Program-made: the position numbers and the translations under genes | Shown here: positions 59,592 through 64,000 of the stretch, one piece after another | Layout: the number at the start of each line of letters is the position of its first letter | Numbering within the stretch: the stretch's first letter is position 1 | The notes under the pieces: model-generated | Database searches by the model: none | The model's input: the letters and a program-made list of their open reading frames with translations, nothing else | What the model was told of the DNA's origin: nothing | DNA from: Nocardia aurantia | GTDB taxonomy: Bacteria; Actinomycetota; Actinomycetes; Mycobacteriales; Mycobacteriaceae | Length of the DNA stretch: 64,000 nucleotides | Assembly (NCBI RefSeq): GCF_009604425.1 | Contig: NZ_WEGI01000015.1 | Coordinates: 62,001-126,000 of the forward strand | Direction: 5' to 3'

Positions 59592-59700
59592 GCCGGGTCT
59601 ATCATGAGCAACGGCTCTCGGGATGGCTCGATGAGGGTCGTTCATCCGGCCGGTGGCCTGCTGACGGGCCGCCGGTCGGGCTCATCCCCGGCCCGTGGCG

Positions 59701-59760
59701 CTACAGCCCGATCAGTGCGAGCAGTGTCGCCAGCAGCGTGCCGAGGAATCCGAGGATCAT
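59701..59760 (-). CDS. Tiny hydrophobic peptide, 19 residues
   Basis: Reads MILGFLGTLLATLLALIGL, a single membrane-spanning segment with a GxxG-like start, followed by TAG. The ATG is preceded by GGAAGGGGGTG six bases away, one of the strongest Shine-Dalgarno sequences in the window. TACCGT and TATTGT boxes lie 50-90 bases upstream. It is too short for normal gene callers. It could be a type I toxin, a small membrane regulator, or a leader peptide. Based on sequence only. Confidence 0.5.
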   Translation of the reverse strand: MILGFLGTLLATLLALIGL

Positions 59761-60337
59761 TGTGTTCACCCCCTTCCGCATTCGAACGGCGTTCGCAGCG
59801 ACATCGATGACGGTATGTCGTTGCAAATCGATAAAACAATACTTTCGACTGCGGTGTCATGAAATTCCGAATGTTTACTGATAAATTGCTGTACGCTTTT
59901 TTGGGCGGGGTGAAAACCATACTGGACATTCGCGGAAAGCGGACGTATCCAGCCCGTTGGTCCGACACGCCGGGGGAATTCGATAATGGTGTTCCACCTG
60001 CCTCGGAACAGTGCTGCATACAAGGGTGAGGCATGCGCGACGCCGACGCGACGAGTATCCGGAGTAGTCGGTGTCAAACGTCTCGAGCGAAATTTGCCAC
60101 ATGAATTTTTCGGCCGCGAGAGTTTGCTTGTGAAGCCGTCTGCCGGGCCGTCGCCGCAGCCCCGTACGGCATTCACCGAAAAGCCCGTGCGCGCTCACCG
60201 CGCGTTCGGGTACGGGCACGTCCGGGGCCGCCGTCGCCGGCGATCACCGTCGCCGGACTCGACCCCTCCGGCACGGATGACCGGGCCCGGGCGACCGCGG
60301 ACGCGTTCCTGTCGGTGATCACTGATTGAATGCGGGC

Positions 60338-61129
60338 ATGTTCGAGGACTTGCCGGCGCCCCCGTTCCGCCCGGATCGACCACCGACGCGGTCGGAAGCG
60401 CCCGTGCCGGAGGGCGATCCGGCCCAGGTGTTCGGCGCGCTCGGCGTGCCGTTGCCCGAGATGCGCGTGATCGGGCGAACCGTCGCCGGGCAGCCTATCT
60501 GGTCCGGCGAGGTGGAGCCGGGCTATCCGGCCGCCGACCTGTGGACCGCCACGCGCGAATGGTTCCCCGGGACCGGGTGGTGGCCGGTGCTCACCGAACC
60601 CCGCACGTTCGACGGCCTGGAAGAGGCCACGAGCGCGGCCCCGCCGCCGATCGGCGAGCCGGACGGGGTGCGCTGGCTCGATCGCGCCTACGCCGCCGCG
60701 ACCCCGGAGGGCGCCGACTTCCCGCGCTCCCCGCGACCGCTCACCAGTGACGACATCGACCACGCCGGATTCGACTGGGCGGATGCCTGGGCGGTCGTCG
60801 GCGACGACTTCGCCGCCCTCACCCTGGTCCCGGCGCCGGCGCCCTGGCTGGTGCCGTACCTGCTGAACTGGTGGGGCGCGTGCAATTACGACCTCGGCGG
60901 CGCGGACCACGCGGCGATGTTGCGCCGCTGGGCCGGGCACTGGCAGGCCGAACTGCTCGCACTCGGGCTCGACACCATCACCCTGCGGGTGGCGACCCCG
61001 CCCCGCACCGACCCCGACGCGCTCGCTGTCGCCCTGGAACACCACCTGTACTGCCACCAAGGGGTGGAGACCCTGGACAATCTGAAACCGCAGACCGCCG
61101 CCCCGCTGTGGCAACTGTGGTGGGACTGA
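60338..61129 (+). CDS. DUF4253 protein
   Basis: A 263-residue protein with the DUF4253 C-terminal half ('VPAPAPWLVPYLLNWWGACNYDLGGADHAAMLRRWAGHWQAELLALGLDTITLRVATPPRTDPDALAVALEHHLYCHQGVETL'), found widely in actinobacteria and cyanobacteria, function unknown. Many aromatic Trp residues. ATG 60338 is used; TTG 60326 is also in frame. Convergent with the SDR gene, 8 bases apart. Confidence 0.85.
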   Translation: MFEDLPAPPFRPDRPPTRSEAPVPEGDPAQVFGALGVPLPEMRVIGRTVAGQPIWSGEVEPGYPAADLWTATREWFPGTGWWPVLTEPRTFDGLEEATSAAPPPIGEPDGVRWLDRAYAAATPEGADFPRSPRPLTSDDIDHAGFDWADAWAVVGDDFAALTLVPAPAPWLVPYLLNWWGACNYDLGGADHAAMLRRWAGHWQAELLALGLDTITLRVATPPRTDPDALAVALEHHLYCHQGVETLDNLKPQTAAPLWQLWWD

Positions 61130-61137
61130 GCCGATCC

Positions 61138-61899
61138 CTACCGCGCGGTGAAGCCGCCGTCGATCGCGACCGCCGCCCCGGTCACGAAACTCGCCTCGCC
61201 GCTGAGCAGATAGGCGCACAGCGCGGCGATCTCCTCGGGCCGGGAGATGCGGCCGAGGGGGTGCATCGCCGCGACGGCGGCCGCACCCTCGGGTGTGGCG
61301 CCCATCGAATTCCGGAACGCCGGAGTGTCGACGGCGCCGGACACCAGTGCGTTCACGCGCACGCCGTCGGCCGCCGCCTCCAGCGCCACCGCGCGGGTCA
61401 GTCCGATCACGCCGTGTTTGGCGGCCACATACGGCGCCACCGAACCCATCCCCACTACCCCGAGATTCGACGCGTTGTTCAGCACCGCGCCGCCACCGGA
61501 CTCGATGATCGCCGGAATCTGATGCCGCAGACCGTAATAGACGGCGGTCAGGTTCAATTCCAGATCCGCCCGCCACCCGGCCTCGTCGATCTCCTGGATC
61601 GGCCCAAAGGCGTTGACCGCACCGGCATTGTTGAAAGCCGCGTCCAGCCGGCCGAATTCGTCGAGCGCGGCCCGCACCAGGCGCGCGTGGTCGTCCGCGA
61701 CGGTGACATCGGCGGGCACGAACACCGCGCGGCCGCCCGCCGCCCGGATCTCGGCGGCCACCCGATCACCCCCGGCCTTACCCCGCGCCGCCAGCACGAC
61801 CGCCGCGCCCTCGGCGGCGACCCGCAGCGCCACCGCCTCGCCCACCCCCGAGGTGGCACCAGTGATCAGCACGACCTTGGACTCGAAGCGAGAATCCAT
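61138..61899 (-). CDS. Short-chain dehydrogenase/reductase (SDR)
   Basis: A 253-residue classical SDR: NAD(P) motif 'TGATSGVG' near 11-18, 'NNAGAV', the catalytic Ser in 'VLNNASNLG', and YxxxK as 'YVAAKHG'. 'RVNALVSGAVDTPAFRN' and the terminal 'SFVTGAAVAIDGGFTAR' complete a FabG-like oxidoreductase. ATG 61899 has GGAGA seven bases upstream. Substrate unknown. Confidence 0.92.
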   Translation of the reverse strand: MDSRFESKVVLITGATSGVGEAVALRVAAEGAAVVLAARGKAGGDRVAAEIRAAGGRAVFVPADVTVADDHARLVRAALDEFGRLDAAFNNAGAVNAFGPIQEIDEAGWRADLELNLTAVYYGLRHQIPAIIESGGGAVLNNASNLGVVGMGSVAPYVAAKHGVIGLTRAVALEAAADGVRVNALVSGAVDTPAFRNSMGATPEGAAAVAAMHPLGRISRPEEIAALCAYLLSGEASFVTGAAVAIDGGFTAR

Positions 61900-62047
61900 C
61901 ACGAATCTCCATTTCCGTTGTAGTGGTTGCGATCTCGTCGCGAATTCAGTCAAGCCCGCTGGACCCGCCGGAGCTGGCGGGATCCGGACGACGCGTTCCG
62001 GCCCAGGGACGGTTCCGCTGGACGGAGTTCCGGGTCATCATGGGGAT

Positions 62048-63217
62048 GTGCGCGATCTGCTCCGGTCGATATGGTCCGAACCCCCGGCGCCGGACATTCC
62101 GCCGCGGTCATGGCGGGACCGGGTCGCGGTGGCGTTCTCCGCCGCGCTGGCGATCATCGAAGGCGTTGTGCGACAAGATGTTCCGTACCGGGCGATCTGG
62201 GTGCCGGTCGTCGTCGCGATGACGCTCACGCTGCTGTGGCGGCGCAGCCGGCCGGTGCCGATGATCATCGTCGCGTTCGCCGGCTCGGCCACGGTGACGG
62301 TACTGCTGGGTGGCGCGCAATCGCACATCGACGCCGCGGGCGCGGTCCTACTGCTGCCGTACGCGTTGTACCGGTGGGGGTCCGGGCGCGACATCGTGCT
62401 CGGCTCGAGCGTCGTCGCGGCCGGCGCGGGCGTCGGGATCGTGGCGGCGGGCCTGGCCGGCGCCGACGCCGCCGCCGGATTGTTCGTGCTGGTCTCGGCC
62501 GTGGCGCTGGGTTCGGCGTTCCGCTACCGGGCTCGGGCGAAGGTGCGTGAGTTCGAGCAGGTCAAGCTGATGGAGCGGGAACGGCTGGCCCGCGACCTGC
62601 ACGACACCGTCGCACATCACGTGTCGGCGATCGCGATCCGTGCCCAGGCCGGGCTGGCGACCGAGGAGTCCACCCCCGGCGCCGCCGTCGACGCGTTGCG
62701 GCTGATCGAGACCGAGGCCGCGCTGACGCTCACCGAGATGCGCTCGATCGTGCGCGCGTTGCGCCACGACCGGCCGAGTGACGACGAGAACTGTTTTCCC
62801 ACACCGGGTCTCGCCGATCTGGCCCGGCTCGCGGAGCTCGCCGGCGATGGTCCCGCCGTGGCGGTGGAGATCGGCGGCGGGGTCACCGATCTGCCCGCGA
62901 CCGTCGGCACCGCGCTCCACCGCATGGCCCAGGAGGCGATCACCAACGCGATGCGGCACGCGCGCAACGCGACTCGCGTCGAGGTGCGGATCGACGCCGA
63001 CGACACGGAAGTGCGGCTGCTCGTCCGGGACGACGGCGACGCCGGTCGCGCGCTCCTCGCCGGACCCGCCGGGTACGGGCTGATCGGCATGGCCGAGCGG
63101 GCCGGGCTGCTCGGCGGCACCTGCGAGGCCGGGCCGAATCCGGGCCGCGGCTGGACCGTGACGGCCGTACTGCCTCGCGCGGGGGCGGCACTGCCCCGCG
63201 CGGGGGCGGCGCGATGA
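62048..63217 (+). CDS. NarL-partner sensor histidine kinase
   Basis: A 389-residue kinase with four membrane helices (about 25-165) and almost no external loops, then HisKA_3: 'MERERLARDLHDTVAHHVSAIAIRAQAGL' with H185, and a HATPase with 'ALHRMAQEAITNAMRHARN' and 'LLVRDDG...GYGLIGMAERAGLLGG'. It ends in a short Arg/Ala-rich repeat. GTG 62048 start. Its stop overlaps the regulator start (ATGA). Confidence 0.9.
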   Translation: MRDLLRSIWSEPPAPDIPPRSWRDRVAVAFSAALAIIEGVVRQDVPYRAIWVPVVVAMTLTLLWRRSRPVPMIIVAFAGSATVTVLLGGAQSHIDAAGAVLLLPYALYRWGSGRDIVLGSSVVAAGAGVGIVAAGLAGADAAAGLFVLVSAVALGSAFRYRARAKVREFEQVKLMERERLARDLHDTVAHHVSAIAIRAQAGLATEESTPGAAVDALRLIETEAALTLTEMRSIVRALRHDRPSDDENCFPTPGLADLARLAELAGDGPAVAVEIGGGVTDLPATVGTALHRMAQEAITNAMRHARNATRVEVRIDADDTEVRLLVRDDGDAGRALLAGPAGYGLIGMAERAGLLGGTCEAGPNPGRGWTVTAVLPRAGAALPRAGAAR

Positions 63218-63879
63218 GCGCGCCCCGGCTGCGGGTGCTGGTGGCCGACGATCAGGAGATCGTCCGCACCGGCCTGGTGATGATTCTCGGCGCCCAGCCC
63301 GGTATCGAGGTGATCGGCGCGGCGGCCGACGGCGAGGAGGCCGTCCGGCTCGCCCTGGAACGGCGGCCGGACGTATGCCTGTTCGACATCCGGATGCCCG
63401 GCGTCGACGGCATCGAGGCCACCCGCCGGCTCGCGGGTCCGGCGGTCGCGGACCCGCTGGCCGTGGTGGTGATCACCACGTTCGATCTCGACGAGTACGT
63501 CTACGCCGCCCTGCGCGCGGGAGCGCGCGGATTCCTGCTGAAGGAGGCCGGTCCCGCGATGCTCGCCGCGGCCGTGCACGCCGCCGCGCACGGTGACGCG
63601 ATGATCGCCCCGAGCATCACCGCCCGCCTGCTCGCCGCCTTCGTCGGCGCCGAACCGACTGCGGCACAACACGAACCGACCGCCATCCTCACCGAACGGG
63701 AGGAACACGTGCTGGCCGCCGTGGCCCGCGGGCGGACCAACAACGAGATCGCCGCCGAGCTGCACATCAGCCTCAGCACGGTCAAGACCCACATCGCCGG
63801 CCTGATGGCCAAACTCGGCGTGCGCAATCGCGTCGAGCTCGTCATCTGGGCGTACGAGACCCACCGCGTCCGGCGCTGA
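63214..63879 (+). CDS. NarL/LuxR-type response regulator
   Basis: A 221-residue regulator: 'VLVADDQEIVRTGL' acids, phosphoacceptor D58 in 'CLFDIRMPGVDG', T in 'VITTF', K in 'FLLKEAG', and a LuxR HTH near 155-215 ('LTEREEHVLAAVARGRTNNEIAAELHISLSTVKTHIAGLMAKLGVRNRVELVIWAYE'). Forms a two-gene operon with the kinase before it. Confidence 0.93.
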   Translation: MSAPRLRVLVADDQEIVRTGLVMILGAQPGIEVIGAAADGEEAVRLALERRPDVCLFDIRMPGVDGIEATRRLAGPAVADPLAVVVITTFDLDEYVYAALRAGARGFLLKEAGPAMLAAAVHAAAHGDAMIAPSITARLLAAFVGAEPTAAQHEPTAILTEREEHVLAAVARGRTNNEIAAELHISLSTVKTHIAGLMAKLGVRNRVELVIWAYETHRVRR

Positions 63880-63892
63880 TCGGCCGAAAGTA

Positions 63893-64000
63893 CTACCGCG
63901 GCATCAGCGGATCGGCCGAGACGGATCGAGCCGCTCGCCCGATGTGCGCGCCGGCGTGGATCGCGACGATGGTGAGGAACCGTCCGAGGAGGAAATCGTG
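63893..64000 (-). CDS. 3' end of a gene, possible DinB-fold protein
   Basis: On the minus strand, 35 codons run from the window edge to TAG at 63893-63895. They include 'FLLGRFLTIVAIHAGAHIGRAARS', whose HAGAHIG pattern resembles the last helix of DinB/DUF664 proteins, where a His binds metal. The rest lies outside the window. It is convergent with the regulator gene, 13 bases apart. Confidence 0.5.
   Translation of the reverse strand, partial: HDFLLGRFLTIVAIHAGAHIGRAARSVSADPLMPR

Larger units (their letters stand above)
59447..60337. other. Long gap with a terminator, a tiny ORF and lower-GC DNA
   Basis: About 890 bases between the receiver gene and the DUF4253 gene. It contains the operon terminator (59557-59591) and a 19-codon minus-strand ORF (59701-59760). 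From about 59800 to 60120 the DNA is AT-richer than the window and holds no convincing frame, although overlapping open frames exist on both strands. Confidence 0.6.

Noticed and set aside
59875..60318. Overlapping ORFs on both strands in the low-GC gap
   Set aside because: Neither shows a ribosome site, a conserved pattern or normal codon bias.

Overview
The window is high-GC actinobacterial DNA, most likely from Nocardia or a close relative. The evidence is gene order: the conserved genes follow the Mycobacterium tuberculosis Rv2836c-to-Rv2743c neighbourhood (dinF-like MATE, pptH, pptT, truB, mntR/sirR, ribF, rpsO, pnp, M16 protease, dapB plus its membrane neighbour, dapA, rnj, ftsK, argA, pgsA, clgR, pspA, pspM-like), and the PPTase closely resembles Nocardia Npt. 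Many genes start at or within a few bases of the predicted transcription start (TANNNT 6-9 bases before ATG/GTG), a leaderless style common in this group. No rRNA, tRNA or CRISPR was found.

Layout. 1-10035: housekeeping block (MATE fragment, CoA/ACP pantetheinylation pair pptH-pptT, truB, mntR, ribF, rpsO, pnp, M16 protease). 10204-15593: accessory genes (ArsR/MFS divergon with two operators, pentapeptide-repeat membrane protein, methyltransferase, zinc alcohol dehydrogenase). 15768-17415: dapB and its membrane neighbour, separated by a 72-bp tandem array. 17701-22492: five-gene ureide (allantoin) operon led by a GntR regulator. 22548-26532: flavodoxin-like protein, an unusual three-gene two-component cluster, HicB-like protein. 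26668-31187: dapA-rnj, mycothiol-type enzyme, DUF574 methyltransferase. 31374-37308: ftsK, then a TetR/Dabb divergon flanked by two 20-bp tandem arrays, a PPOX flavoprotein, a YciI protein and argA. 37422-41663: pgsA-cinA-clgR-pspA-pspM envelope-stress cluster with a good SigE-type promoter before clgR.

41827-49452 is an accessory island: Tdi1-like protein, a DUF222 remnant, decayed IS3 and IS5 transposases, a large STAND-type NTPase with about twelve TPR units, and a secreted orphan protein in DNA of lower GC. 49453-64000 returns to ordinary accessory genes: lipoprotein, HxlR/SnoaL divergon, SRPBCC, cyclase, HD-domain protein, hydrolase, KGG stress protein, the NmtR/P1B-4 ATPase metal-efflux divergon, a CHASE3 kinase with a CheY-like regulator, a 19-residue hydrophobic peptide, DUF4253, an SDR, a NarL-type two-component pair, and the 3' end of one more gene.

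Strongest items for follow-up: the TPR-STAND NTPase in the IS-bounded island, the pnp leader hairpin, the kinase plus kinase-like pair at 23751-26046, the DUF6986 enzyme in the ureide operon, the palindromic 20-bp arrays beside ftsK, and the tiny peptide at 59701. All functional names rest on reading motifs and gene order; no database search was run.
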